Notes under the pieces: generated by a model
Database searches by the model: none
What the model saw: the letters and a program-made list of their open reading frames with translations, nothing else
Told to the model about the DNA's origin: nothing
In this document: positions 50,804 through 59,023 of the stretch, one piece after another
Position numbering within the stretch: the first letter of the stretch is position 1
Layout of the letters: each line of letters opens with the position of its first letter
Position numbers and translations under genes: made by a program
Source of the DNA: Rubrobacter xylanophilus DSM 9941
GTDB taxonomy: Bacteria > Actinomycetota > Rubrobacteria > Rubrobacterales > Rubrobacteraceae
Reading direction: 5' to 3'
Assembly: GCF_000014185.1 (NCBI RefSeq)
Contig: NC_008148.1
Coordinates: 2,646,001-2,710,000, forward strand
Length of the DNA: 64,000 nucleotides

Positions 50804-50995
50804 TCAGAACGCCGCCTGCAGCGCGGCCACCAGCCAGAACACCGCGGCCGCGACCGCGACGAGCCCCAGACACAGGTCCAGGAGCACCGCGTCTCCCTTC
50901 GGGGTCCTCGGGTCCCGCGAGGCGCGGCGCAGGGCGAGCCCCACGGCGGTGAGCGCGAGGGCCGGAAGCGCGTAGGCGAGCGCGAGGAGGCTCAC
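50804..50995 (-). CDS. Small two-helix membrane protein
   Basis: 63 residues: helix 1 LLALAYALPALALTAVGLAL, a charged cytoplasmic loop RRASRDPRTPKGDA and helix 2 LCLGLVAVAAAVFWLVAAL. GTG 50995 overlaps the stop of the ParB-like remnant (GTGA). No function can be proposed. Confidence 0.55.
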   Translation of the reverse strand: MSLLALAYALPALALTAVGLALRRASRDPRTPKGDAVLLDLCLGLVAVAAAVFWLVAALQAAF

Positions 50996-51257
50996 GCCGC
51001 CCTCCCCTCCGCCCTGTACCGCAAGGGCCGGAGCTCGGTGACGTCGGCCTCGATGAGCGGCAGGCCGTGGAAGCGGGCGACGGAGACGCGGTGGTTCCCG
51101 TCGCGCACGAAGTACGAGCCGGCCAGCTCGTAGAGCTCCACCGGCGGCAGGTCCTCGCCGCGCAGGAAGGCCGAATCCACGCGATCCTCTCCGTCTCCAC
51201 CGCCCTCACGCCCCTGCGCACCAGATTGTACGCCCGGAGCAGCAGCCAGTCCGCAAG
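50992..51257 (-). pseudogene. Remnant of a ParB-like (VRDGNHRVSVAR) protein
   Basis: The intact open part (GTG 51180, 62 residues) carries LPPVELYELAGSYFVRDGNH followed by RVSVARFHGLPLIEADVTEL, the ParB/sulfiredoxin-like motif of a family of larger actinobacterial proteins. Upstream, in a different frame, lies DWLLLRAYNLVRRGVRAVET-ERI, which matches that family's usual N-terminus. In relatives some 30 residues separate these parts; here they meet at about 51180 out of frame. So the gene has probably suffered a deletion and frameshift. Whether the 62-residue piece is still made is unknown. Confidence 0.55.
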
Positions 51258-51296
51258 ACCCCCTCCGCCGCAGGAATTCCCGTCCCCGGCGCGTGC

Positions 51297-51302
51297 TAGA
51301 CT
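51297..51302 (+). promoter_or_regulatory. -10 element of the molybdopterin oxidoreductase gene
   Basis: TAGACT, 36 bases before ATG 51339, with GGGAGGACT as ribosome-binding site. Confidence 0.4.
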
Positions 51303-51338
51303 CGCCCCCGTGAACCCGGAGAGTCGCACGGGAGGACT

Positions 51339-51938
51339 ATGGAGCGCATCGAGATAGACACCGCGCGAGGCAAGGAGCGGGTCCCGCCGGGGCAGTACCT
51401 GGTCGGGGACCGCTGGCCGGTGCTGACCTACGGCGCTACGCCGGAGGTGGACCTGCGGAGCTGGGACTTCTCGGTGAGCGGGCTCGTGGAGAACCCGCTG
51501 CGCCTCACCTGGGAGGAGTGGGAGGAGCTCCCCACCGTCGAGGTGAAGGCGGACATGCACTGCGTCACCTCGTGGAGCAAGCTGGACAACCTCTGGGGCG
51601 GGGTGCAGGCCAAGCGCGTGCTCGAGCTGGCGAGGCCGAAGCCCGAGGCCCGCTACGTCTCCGTCTTCTGCGACGGCGGCTACACCACCAACCTGCCGCT
51701 CGAGGAGCTCTACGAGGAGGACGCCCTCTTCGCCACGCACCACGACGGCGAGCCCCTCACCCCGGACCACGGCTGGCCGCTGCGGCTGGTGGTCCCGCGC
51801 CTGTACGCCTGGAAGAGCGCGAAGTGGGTCCGGGGGCTGGAGCTCCTCGCCGAGGACAGGCCCGGCTTCTGGGAGCAGAACGGCTACCACAACTACGGCG
51901 ACCCCTGGCGCGAGCAGCGCTACAGCTTCAGCCTGTAG
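51339..51938 (+). CDS. Sulfite oxidase-like molybdopterin oxidoreductase (YuiH type)
   Basis: 199 residues comprising only the molybdopterin-binding fold of the sulfite oxidase superfamily. ADMHCVTSWSKLDNLWGGV holds the Mo-ligating Cys and VSVFCDGGYTTNLPLEELYE, LTPDHGWPLRLVVPRLYAWK and AKWVRGLELL follow the cofactor-binding pattern. No signal peptide or dimerisation domain, so it is cytoplasmic, as in YuiH-type proteins; the electron acceptor and substrate are unknown. GGGAGGACT directly precedes ATG 51339. It would depend on the molybdate imported by modAB. Confidence 0.9.
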   Translation: MERIEIDTARGKERVPPGQYLVGDRWPVLTYGATPEVDLRSWDFSVSGLVENPLRLTWEEWEELPTVEVKADMHCVTSWSKLDNLWGGVQAKRVLELARPKPEARYVSVFCDGGYTTNLPLEELYEEDALFATHHDGEPLTPDHGWPLRLVVPRLYAWKSAKWVRGLELLAEDRPGFWEQNGYHNYGDPWREQRYSFSL

Positions 51939-52055
51939 CGCCGGGCGCGCCGCGTCCTCTACCAGCCGTCTGCCCGGCAACCCGGCGAGCCGTTCGGGCT
52001 TTTCGCCACGCGTGGGGGTCTCCGGAGAGAGGTCGGGGTAGAAGAGGAGGCGCCC

Positions 52056-52079
52056 GCCGAGCCGGTGATGAGGCTCGGC
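52056..52079. terminator. Hairpin between convergent genes
   Basis: GCCGAGCC (52056-52063) and GGCTCGGC (52072-52079) around an 8-base loop, between stops at 51938 and 52090. No T-tract. Confidence 0.45.
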
Positions 52080-52089
52080 GGCCTCGCCG

Positions 52090-53016
52090 TCAGCCCCAGG
52101 CCGGGTAGCCGTAGCGCGGCAGGAGCGGGAGGGCGAGGGCGGTGGCGACGGCCCGGTCGCGGAGGGACATCCCGCCCCTCCAGCGCTCGTCCGGCCTCAG
52201 CTCCACCGCGCCGGTTTCGAAGCGGTTGGGGTTGCCGGAGACGGTGTGGCTGACGCCGAGGCGCACCTCCCGCTCGCCGACGAGCGGGAGGTCGGCCCCC
52301 GGCTCCCCGGCGAGGTCCAGGACGGCCCGCAGGCTCGGGCCGGGCTCGGCGACGAAGTCCTCGTAGCGGAGCCGCAGGTACCGCCCGCCCCTCCACAGGG
52401 CCTCTGCGGAGAGGTTCCAGGCGTCCCAGAGCACGGCGCTGCGCGCCGGGCCCATGCGGAACATGTACCTCCGCGCCTCGCTGTCCGGCTGCTCCTTCTT
52501 CTTCAGCCAGGAGTAGGCGGCGGCGCGGGGGTCCCGGACGAGGTGCACCACGCGCAGGTCCACCCCCGGGATCATGCCCACGGCGTACCCGTAGGCGGGC
52601 TCCTTGGAGGAGTCCACGATGACCCGGCTACCCGTGACCTCGGCCATCGCCCGGTAGAGCCGCCCGGTGTTCTCCAGGTACTCCCGCAGCCGGGCGGCGA
52701 CGCGCCGCCTGCCCGCGGGGACGAGCATGGGGAGCACGTGTCGGGTGCGGGCCCCCGAGGCCTGAAGGGCGACCATCCGGCGGGCGTCCACGGCGTCCAT
52801 CCCGCCGAAGGCCCTCTCGAAGACCTCCCGCCACACCGGGCACTCCCGGAAGGGGACGCCGCAGCCGCACAGGCGGTTCTCGATGACGTTGTGCTTCCAG
52901 ATGAAGTTCAGCTCGCCCGCGGAGAAGAAGCCCTCCACCTGCCCGAGCGAGTTGGCCAGGATGGTGCTCCCGCTGCGGCCGAGCCCGGCGACGTACAGGA
53001 CCCTAAGCCCGCCCAC
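52090..53016 (-). CDS. Sulfotransferase family protein
   Basis: 308 residues. The 5'-phosphosulfate loop is VAGLGRSGSTILANSLGQV (P-loop-like, residues 8-26) and the 3'-phosphate motif is RVVHLVRDPRAAAYSWLKKK (Arg, Ser). Transfers sulfate from PAPS to a carbohydrate or other acceptor. GTG 53016 overlaps the flippase stop by 14 bases, so the two are co-expressed, which suggests that the flipped oligosaccharide is the acceptor. Cysteines in LCGCGVPFRECPVW recall actinobacterial and cyanobacterial sulfotransferases. Confidence 0.87.
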   Translation of the reverse strand: MGGLRVLYVAGLGRSGSTILANSLGQVEGFFSAGELNFIWKHNVIENRLCGCGVPFRECPVWREVFERAFGGMDAVDARRMVALQASGARTRHVLPMLVPAGRRRVAARLREYLENTGRLYRAMAEVTGSRVIVDSSKEPAYGYAVGMIPGVDLRVVHLVRDPRAAAYSWLKKKEQPDSEARRYMFRMGPARSAVLWDAWNLSAEALWRGGRYLRLRYEDFVAEPGPSLRAVLDLAGEPGADLPLVGEREVRLGVSHTVSGNPNRFETGAVELRPDERWRGGMSLRDRAVATALALPLLPRYGYPAWG

Positions 53017-54622
53017 GGCCCCTCCGCAGGTAGCGCCTCGCGACGTTCCAGAAGGCCCCGACGAACTCGCGGTCCGTCGGCGAGAGCCCGAAGAGCAGGA
53101 GCAGCGCCAGGTAGACGAGGCCGAAGGCCGCCCCCACGACCGCGATGGTGGGGATGGCGGCGGAGAAGGGGAGGACGAGCCCGAGCAGGTAGGCCGCGCC
53201 CGCGGCCAGCACCCCCGCCGCGAGCGGCTTCAGCCACTCGGCGTTGTACGGCCAGAAGCCCAGCCGCCGCCGCACGGCCGCGAGCGTCAGGGTGTTCTCG
53301 GAGATGATCGCGGAGGACATGCCGACCGCGGCCCCCAGGATCTTCGCGTCGGGGGTGGAGGCCAGCCCCACCAGCAGCGCGCTCACCGCCACCCCGACGA
53401 GGGCGGCGGTGGCGGTGGCGAACATCACCACGTTCTGGTTGTCGGTCATGGCGAGCATCCTCGGGGTCGGCCCCACCGAGGAGCTGTAGAGCTGGGCGAA
53501 GGCCACGAGGATGAGGGCGGCCCACCCGGCGGTGAAGTCGCCGCCGAAGAGGGCGAGGATCTCGTGCGAGAGCAGGAGGATGACCATGAAGATGGCGAAG
53601 GCCCCCATGAAGATCCAGCGCGAGATGTCCTTGTAGAGCCGCCCCATGTTCTCCCGGTCGCCCTGGGCGTGCAGGCTGGAGATGATGGGCGAGAAGATGC
53701 CGCTGAAGGCGAACCGGACGATGGTGGAGAAGGTGGCGGTGCGGGCCGCGGCGTTGAAGATCCCCACCGGCGCCCCGGCGGCGAAGTACGCCAGGATCCA
53801 GGTCGCAGACCAGGTGTTGAGGTACTGCGCCCCGGTGGAGATGCTCATGGGCACCGAGACGGAGAAGAGCGCCCGGGTCTCGAACTTGGGCCTGACCTTG
53901 GGGTCGAAGATCTCCGGGAACAGCCGCCACAGGAAGTACACGGCGACCGCCCCGCCGAGCAGCATGGAGAGCCCGTAGGCGGCGACCACCCCGACTATCC
54001 CGTCGGTGAAGAGGTAGAAGAGCGGGACGAGCAGCAGGTACAGCGCCGGCCGGATTATCTGCTGGACGTAGGCCGCGTAGGTTACGGTCTGGAAGCCCTG
54101 GGTGGCCCACAGCACCATCATCATGAACACGAAGAAGGGCAGCACGGCGGCGAAGGCCCGCAGCACGGCGGCCATGGTGGGCTCCTTGTAGTACCAGCCG
54201 GCCATGAACCCGGCCCCGAAGAACATCGCCGCCGAGAGGAGCACGCTGACGAGGCAGGCGACGGCCACGGCCTGGATGATGGTGCCGCGCACCCGCGAGG
54301 CGTCCCCCCGGGCCCGGTAGTGGGCCACGTAGCGGACGACCCCGTTCTCCATCCCGAAGCGGGAGACGATCTGGGCGAGGTTCAGCGCCGCCACCCCCGC
54401 GGTGTAGAACCCGTAGGAGGCGGGCCCGAAGAGCCGGGCTATGAGGATCTGGGTGAGGTACCCGAGAAACCGCCCCACCCCCTGCCCGGCGGTGCTTATC
54501 CCGGCCCCGCGGGCCACCCGCGCCACGTAGGAGTCCTCCCCGGAGGGCACCACCTCCGGGGCCCCGGGGCCGCCGCTGCGCGGCTCGCCGTCGGCGGGGT
54601 TGGGGGAACGCTGCGGGCTCAC
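53003..54622 (-). CDS. MOP-superfamily oligosaccharide flippase (Wzx-like)
   Basis: 539 residues with 12-14 membrane helices, opening GAGISTAGQGVGRFLGYLTQ-ILIARLFGPASYG, the signature of Wzx/MurJ-related polysaccharide exporters, and AALNLAQIVSRFGMENGVVR soon after. It moves lipid-linked oligosaccharide across the membrane. Minus-strand TATAAT (54631-54636) ends 8 bases before GTG 54622, so the transcript is leaderless; the promoter overlaps the stop of the upstream membrane gene. The sulfotransferase follows in the same unit. Confidence 0.92.
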   Translation of the reverse strand: MSPQRSPNPADGEPRSGGPGAPEVVPSGEDSYVARVARGAGISTAGQGVGRFLGYLTQILIARLFGPASYGFYTAGVAALNLAQIVSRFGMENGVVRYVAHYRARGDASRVRGTIIQAVAVACLVSVLLSAAMFFGAGFMAGWYYKEPTMAAVLRAFAAVLPFFVFMMMVLWATQGFQTVTYAAYVQQIIRPALYLLLVPLFYLFTDGIVGVVAAYGLSMLLGGAVAVYFLWRLFPEIFDPKVRPKFETRALFSVSVPMSISTGAQYLNTWSATWILAYFAAGAPVGIFNAAARTATFSTIVRFAFSGIFSPIISSLHAQGDRENMGRLYKDISRWIFMGAFAIFMVILLLSHEILALFGGDFTAGWAALILVAFAQLYSSSVGPTPRMLAMTDNQNVVMFATATAALVGVAVSALLVGLASTPDAKILGAAVGMSSAIISENTLTLAAVRRRLGFWPYNAEWLKPLAAGVLAAGAAYLLGLVLPFSAAIPTIAVVGAAFGLVYLALLLLFGLSPTDREFVGAFWNVARRYLRRGRGRA

Positions 54623-54630
54623 GGCGTCAG

Positions 54631-54636
54631 ATTATA
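54631..54636 (-). promoter_or_regulatory. -10 element for leaderless flippase gene
   Basis: Minus-strand TATAAT, 8 bases before GTG 54622, inside the end of the preceding gene. Confidence 0.6.
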
Positions 54637-55297
54637 TAGATGTTTCACCGGCGTTTAACCGGCCCCGCCCGGACTTCCGGCCCGCCAGCAGGCGCCTGCC
54701 CTCCCCGAAGAGCACCACGATCCCGACCCACGCCCACCCCGCGCCGAACATGACCCACATGGCCTCGCCCAGGGCCCCGAAGTCCCTCAGCACGGCTATG
54801 AGCCCGGCGAGGGAGCCTATGGCGAAGGGCAGCGCCCCGGCCAGCGCGACCCTCCGCTCCCGGGCCAGCCCGAAGCCGAAGAGCAGCGCCCCCCCGCACA
54901 GCAGCGCGAGCCCCGCCCGCATGGTCCTGTAGGCGGGGGCGCTCATGAGGTAGACGTCGTCCAGGTGCAGATAGAACTTGCCCACGTCCCCGGCCACGGT
55001 GAGCAGCGCCCCGAGCGCGCAGACCGCGAACCCCACCCGCTCCAGCGCCCCGGGACGCCGCCCCCGGCGGGCGAAGAGGTGCAGGTAAAGCCCCGCGAGC
55101 CCGGCCAGCATGAGGAGCGGGGCCGAGGGGAAGAGCCTCCAGAAGACCTCGGGGGTCTTGTACTTGTACTCGGAGAGGTAGACCCCGAGCGGGGAGAGCG
55201 CCCACAGCACGCCCCCGGGGAGGCACAGGAGCCAGCTCCAGCCGAGAGCGCCCCGCAGAAGAAGGAGAGGGCCCCTCGAAGCCTCCCGCCGGCCCAC
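54632..55297 (-). CDS. Membrane protein of unknown function
   Basis: 221 residues with six predicted membrane helices (for example WSWLLCLPGGVLWALSPLGV, SAPLLMLAGLAGLYLHLF, ERVGFAVCALGALLTVAGDV, MRAGLALLCGGALLFGFGLA) and a basic C-terminus. The start ATG 55297 lies 3 bases after the stop of the sulfatase-superfamily gene, so they form one unit. No family is recognised. Confidence 0.7.
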   Translation of the reverse strand: MGRREASRGPLLLLRGALGWSWLLCLPGGVLWALSPLGVYLSEYKYKTPEVFWRLFPSAPLLMLAGLAGLYLHLFARRGRRPGALERVGFAVCALGALLTVAGDVGKFYLHLDDVYLMSAPAYRTMRAGLALLCGGALLFGFGLARERRVALAGALPFAIGSLAGLIAVLRDFGALGEAMWVMFGAGWAWVGIVVLFGEGRRLLAGRKSGRGRLNAGETSI

Positions 55298-55300
55298 GGC

Positions 55301-56773
55301 TCAGTACTTGGGCAGGGGACCGCCGGCGTCCTTGAGGATGTAGCCCTCCCACATCCTCCTCACCACCTCCGGGTGGCTCCCTGAGATGTCCCGGTCCATC
55401 CCCGGATCGCTCTGCAGGTCGTAGAGGCGCGCCTCGCTGCCGTCGTTGCGGCACACGAGCGCGTAGCGCTCGTCGCGCGCCCACGCGTAGTCGTCGTAGC
55501 CCAGCGTGAAGTGCTCCCGCTCCCGCTGCGGCCCCTTGCCCTCCAGGATGGGCGTCAGATCCTGCCCGTCCATCGGCTGCCAGGGCTCTATGCCCATCTG
55601 CGAGAGGATGGTCGGGGCTATGTCGTGGATGGAGGCGTAGAAGTCGCTGGTGTTGCCGGACCCCTTGCCCTCCGGGTGGCGCACGTAGAAGATTATGTCG
55701 GTCAGCTCGGGCCAGAGCGCCTCGTCCACCTTGCCGGTGTAGCCGTGCTCGCCCAGGGAGACCCCGTGGTCCGAGAGGACGAAAAGCAGCGTGTTCTCGA
55801 GAAAGCCCAGAGCGTCCATCCTGTCCAGGAAGTTGCCCAGCCACCGGTCGGCCATGGTGACCTCGGCGGCATACAGCGCGCGCATCCGGCGCAGCTCGTC
55901 CTCCTCCAGGTAGTCGGACTTGCTGTAGTTCGGCACGATGGGCTCGGGCCCCGAATAGCCCTCCTCCCCGTAGAGGCCGACGTACTTCTCCGGCGGGTCC
56001 CACGGCTCGTGCGGGTCGAAGGAGTCGACAACGAGAAAGAACGGCTGGCCCGCCCTGGCCGCGTCCTCCAGGTACTTTATGGCCCGCAGGAACACCTGCG
56101 GGGCGAACCAGTCCTCCTCGCGGTTGCGGTAGTAGTGGGTGTTGGCCACGTACTGGCGCACCTTCTCCACCATGCTGCGGTCGTTGCCGGGGACCACGTT
56201 CTTCTGGACCAGCTCCTCCGGGGCGGTCTGCTTGGGGCGGTAGCGGTCCCTCTCCTGCCCCCGGATGAAGTCGAAGACGTTGAAGCCCCGGTGGAAGTTC
56301 ATGGAGGGCTTGAACTGGTGCTGGGTGTCGGTGATGAGCACGGTGTCGTACTCGTTGTCCAGGAGGATCTCGGCGACGCTCCACTGGTCCTCGGGGATGC
56401 GCTGCCAGCCGGCCGGGAAGAAGGTCTCCCCCTTCTGGGGCACCCAGTTGCGGAACGGCCAGGTCCTCTTGCCGGTGTAGACGGCCCGGCGGGCCGGGAT
56501 GGTGGGGATGGACTCCGGGTAGGGGCGGGTGAAGCGGAGGCTGTCCTTGGCGAGGGCGTCGAGGGTGGGGGTCTGGATCCAGTCGTTGCCGTAGGCGCCC
56601 ACGTGGTCCCGCCGCAGGCTGTCCAGTATCACCACCACAACGTTCATCCTGGAACCCCCGCTCGGAAGATAGCTGCTGCCGCCACAGCCGGCGCCGGCCC
56701 CCAGAAGGGCCGCCCCGGCAACCCCGGCCCCGGCGACCTGCAGGAACTCCTTTCTGCTCAGCGTCCGGCTCAA
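55301..56773 (-). CDS. Exported sulfatase-superfamily enzyme with Thr nucleophile
   Basis: 490 residues. N-terminal SRKEFLQVAGAGVAGAALLG ending GAGCGG is a Tat-like/lipoprotein signal (single Arg-Lys instead of twin Arg). The alkaline phosphatase-superfamily core is clear: VVVVILDSLRRDHVGAYG, FVLSDHGVSLGEHGYTGK and the metal-binding SFDPHEPWDPP. At the nucleophile, where true sulfatases have Cys/Ser-x-Pro-x-Arg, it reads TIPARRAVYTG: a Thr, as in LtaS and phosphodiesterases of this fold. It may therefore be a phosphodiesterase or phosphotransferase rather than a sulfatase. TTG 56773. Confidence 0.83.
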   Translation of the reverse strand: MSRTLSRKEFLQVAGAGVAGAALLGAGAGCGGSSYLPSGGSRMNVVVVILDSLRRDHVGAYGNDWIQTPTLDALAKDSLRFTRPYPESIPTIPARRAVYTGKRTWPFRNWVPQKGETFFPAGWQRIPEDQWSVAEILLDNEYDTVLITDTQHQFKPSMNFHRGFNVFDFIRGQERDRYRPKQTAPEELVQKNVVPGNDRSMVEKVRQYVANTHYYRNREEDWFAPQVFLRAIKYLEDAARAGQPFFLVVDSFDPHEPWDPPEKYVGLYGEEGYSGPEPIVPNYSKSDYLEEDELRRMRALYAAEVTMADRWLGNFLDRMDALGFLENTLLFVLSDHGVSLGEHGYTGKVDEALWPELTDIIFYVRHPEGKGSGNTSDFYASIHDIAPTILSQMGIEPWQPMDGQDLTPILEGKGPQREREHFTLGYDDYAWARDERYALVCRNDGSEARLYDLQSDPGMDRDISGSHPEVVRRMWEGYILKDAGGPLPKY

Positions 56774-56827
56774 CGAGCACGACCTCTCATCTTCAGCCGC
56801 ATACTCTATTACACTCGACCGCCACCG

Positions 56828-56866
56828 TCACGATATCGGGTGGCGGTATCCGCCGCCGATATACCC
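56828..56866 (+). promoter_or_regulatory. PadR-type operator and -10 region upstream of the padR-chrA operon
   Basis: An imperfect inverted repeat, ATATCGGGTGGCGG and CCGCCGCCGATAT, is centred near 56847, followed by TATCAT (56867-56872) 9 bases before ATG 56882. PadR proteins typically bind AT-containing inverted repeats of this size at their own promoter. Confidence 0.6.
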
Positions 56867-56881
56867 TATCATATGGGCGGG

Positions 56882-57199
56882 ATGGCGTTGAGGGATCTGG
56901 AGCTCGGGGCGATCCGGGTGCACATCCTGTACCACGCCGCGCGGGGGCCCGTCTACGGCTCCTGGATGGCGCGGGAGCTGGAGCGGCACGGCTACCGGCT
57001 GAGCTACGGCACCCTCTACCCCGCGCTGCACCGGATGGAGGAGGAGGGGCTGCTGCGGCGGGAGGAGCGGGTGGAGGGTGGGCGCGTGAGGAAGTACTAC
57101 ACCGCGACGGAGAGGGGGCTCGACGAGCTGGAGCGGGCGCGGCGGATAATCAGGGAGCTCTACCGGGAGGTGGTGGAGGGGGTTGAGCCGGGAGGATAA
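56882..57199 (+). CDS. PadR-family transcriptional regulator
   Basis: 105 residues: a winged helix (GPVYGSWMARELERHGYRLS and YGTLYPALHRMEEEGLLRRE with the typical TLYPALH recognition segment) and a C-terminal dimerisation helix (LDELERARRIIRELYREVVE). ATG 56882 (MALRDLELGAIRVH) matches the family start; an ATG at 56873 is 9 bases earlier. It precedes chrA with a 17-base overlap, the known padR-chrA pairing in which chromate relieves repression. Confidence 0.9.
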   Translation: MALRDLELGAIRVHILYHAARGPVYGSWMARELERHGYRLSYGTLYPALHRMEEEGLLRREERVEGGRVRKYYTATERGLDELERARRIIRELYREVVEGVEPGG

Positions 57200-58319
57200 A
57201 GGGATACCGCGCGGGGAGCTCCGGGAGCTGGCCCTGCTCTTCACCAAGCTCGGCTTCATCGCCTTCGGGGGGCCGGCGGCGCACATCGCGATGATGCGCG
57301 ACGAGGTGGTCGTGCGGCGGGGGTGGCTGGATGAGCAGCGGTTTCTGGATCTGGTCGGGGCCACGAACCTCATCCCCGGCCCCAACTCCACGGAGCTCGC
57401 CATCCACATAGGGCGGCTGCGGGCCGGGTGGCGGGGGCTCGTGGTGGCGGGGGGCTGCTTTATCCTGCCGGCGGCGCTCATCGTGCTGGCCCTGGCCGTC
57501 CTGTACGCCCGCTACGGCAGCACCCCGGCGGGCGAGAGCCTCATGTACGGCATCTCGCCGGTGATCATCGCGATCGTCCTGCACGCGCTGTGGGGGCTGG
57601 GGAGGACGGCGGTGAAGGACATCCTGACGGGCGCGGTCGGCGCCGCGGCCCTCGCGCTCTACCTCTTCTCCGGCGTCGGGGAGATACCGCTACTTTTCTG
57701 CGGGGGTCTTCTGGTGCTCGCCGCGCGGGAGGCGCGGAGGCGGAGGGGGCTCGCCGCGGTCGCCCCGCTCGCCGCGCTGGCGGCGCAGCTCCCCGCGACG
57801 GGGGGCGTGGGCTCGCTCTTTCTCTCCTTCCTCAAGATCGGCTCCGTCCTCTTCGGCAGCGGGTACGTGCTGCTGGCCTTTCTGCGCTCCGAGTTCGTGG
57901 GGGAGGGCCTGCTGAGCGAGCGGCAGCTCATAGACGCGGTGGCCATCGGGCAGTTCACCCCGGGCCCGGTCTTCACCACGGCGACCTTTATCGGGTACCT
58001 GCTGGAGGGCGTGCCCGGGGCGGTCGCGGCGACCGCCGGGATCTTCCTGCCTGCCTTCGTCCTCGTCGCCCTCACCGGCCCCTTCATCCCGCGCCTGCGG
58101 AGCTCGCCGGTCCTCTCGAGCCTGCTGGACGGGGTCAACGTGGTCTCTCTAGCCCTCATGGCCGGGGTGAGCTGGCAGCTCGGGCGGGCGGCCATCGTGG
58201 ACGGGGCGACGGCGCTGCTCGCGGCGCTCGCGCTGGTGCTGCTCGTCCGGTTCAGGGTGAACTCGGCGTGGCTGGTGCTCGGCGGCGGGACCGTGGGGCT
58301 CGCGCTGCAGCTCCTCTAG
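57183..58319 (+). CDS. chrA: Chromate transporter (two-domain ChrA)
   Basis: 378 residues with two CHR domains, each about six helices: the first starts ELALLFTKLGFIAFGGPAAH, with NLIPGPNSTELAIHIG, the second SLFLSFLKIGSVLFGSGYVL, with IGQFTPGPVFTTATFIGYLL; the repeated G-GG and PGP motifs are the family signature. Exports chromate (or sulfate-like anions) from the cytoplasm. TTG 57183 follows GGAGGTGGTGGAGGGG and overlaps padR's end. Confidence 0.92.
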   Translation: MSREDKGIPRGELRELALLFTKLGFIAFGGPAAHIAMMRDEVVVRRGWLDEQRFLDLVGATNLIPGPNSTELAIHIGRLRAGWRGLVVAGGCFILPAALIVLALAVLYARYGSTPAGESLMYGISPVIIAIVLHALWGLGRTAVKDILTGAVGAAALALYLFSGVGEIPLLFCGGLLVLAAREARRRRGLAAVAPLAALAAQLPATGGVGSLFLSFLKIGSVLFGSGYVLLAFLRSEFVGEGLLSERQLIDAVAIGQFTPGPVFTTATFIGYLLEGVPGAVAATAGIFLPAFVLVALTGPFIPRLRSSPVLSSLLDGVNVVSLALMAGVSWQLGRAAIVDGATALLAALALVLLVRFRVNSAWLVLGGGTVGLALQLL

Positions 58320-58384
58320 CGCCCGGGGGCGACGGCGGGTATGATGGGCCCGGCGAGAGACGGCTTCTTCTCCGTGGAGGGGGC

Positions 58385-59023
58385 ATGGCGAGAGAGACGC
58401 GCAGAGCCTTGCGGGCCGCTCCGGCGGCGTTGCTCCTGCTGTCCGTCCTGCTCGGGGGGGCGGTCCTCCCCCTCTCCTCCTCCCCGGAGAGGGAGGCCCG
58501 GGCCGCCGAGGTCCGGGCGGTGCGCTCCCCGGACTCCATCCTCGGGCGGCCCATCTACGGGAAGGCCCGGGTGGAGCGCTACGCCCGCTCCATCGGCGCC
58601 ACCCGATACATCCTCAGGACCATCCCCCTCTACTACCGGCTCGCCCCCAAGAGGGGCATAGCCCCCGACGTGCTCGTCGCCCAGGCCATCCTGGAGACCG
58701 GGCGGGGGCACTACGGGGGCGACTCCCGCCCGTGGAACATGGCCGGCATCAAGAAGGGCGGCGCCGTCGGCGACGCGCCGCGGGACTTCGAACGGCCCAG
58801 GACCCCCCGCGCGGGCGTCAGGATGCACGTCAACCACATGGCCGCCTACACCGGGAAGCGCCCCATCGGCCGGCCCCACGCCCGCTTCCACGACGCCCGC
58901 GCGGCGCAGAAGGCGCGGGGCTACTGGGTGCGGAGGATCAGCCAGCTCGGGGACGGCGTGTGGGCCACCGACCCCTCGTACGGGCGCAAGATCCGGCGGA
59001 TACTCGACGAGATGGGTCAGTAG
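58385..59023 (+). CDS. Secreted glucosaminidase (GH73/FlgJ-like)
   Basis: 212 residues. Signal peptide with core ALLLLSVLLGGAVLPL ending near AEVRAV; the mature domain is a mannosyl-glycoprotein endo-beta-N-acetylglucosaminidase-like lysozyme fold: GIAPDVLVAQAILETGRGHY (catalytic Glu in LETG), NMAGIKKGGAVGD and YWVRRISQLGDGVWATDPSY-GRKI. It cleaves peptidoglycan glycan strands during growth or division. GTGGAGGGGG precedes ATG 58385. It follows chrA and converges on the sugar transferase gene, overlapping it by 7 bases. Confidence 0.88.
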   Translation: MARETRRALRAAPAALLLLSVLLGGAVLPLSSSPEREARAAEVRAVRSPDSILGRPIYGKARVERYARSIGATRYILRTIPLYYRLAPKRGIAPDVLVAQAILETGRGHYGGDSRPWNMAGIKKGGAVGDAPRDFERPRTPRAGVRMHVNHMAAYTGKRPIGRPHARFHDARAAQKARGYWVRRISQLGDGVWATDPSYGRKIRRILDEMGQ

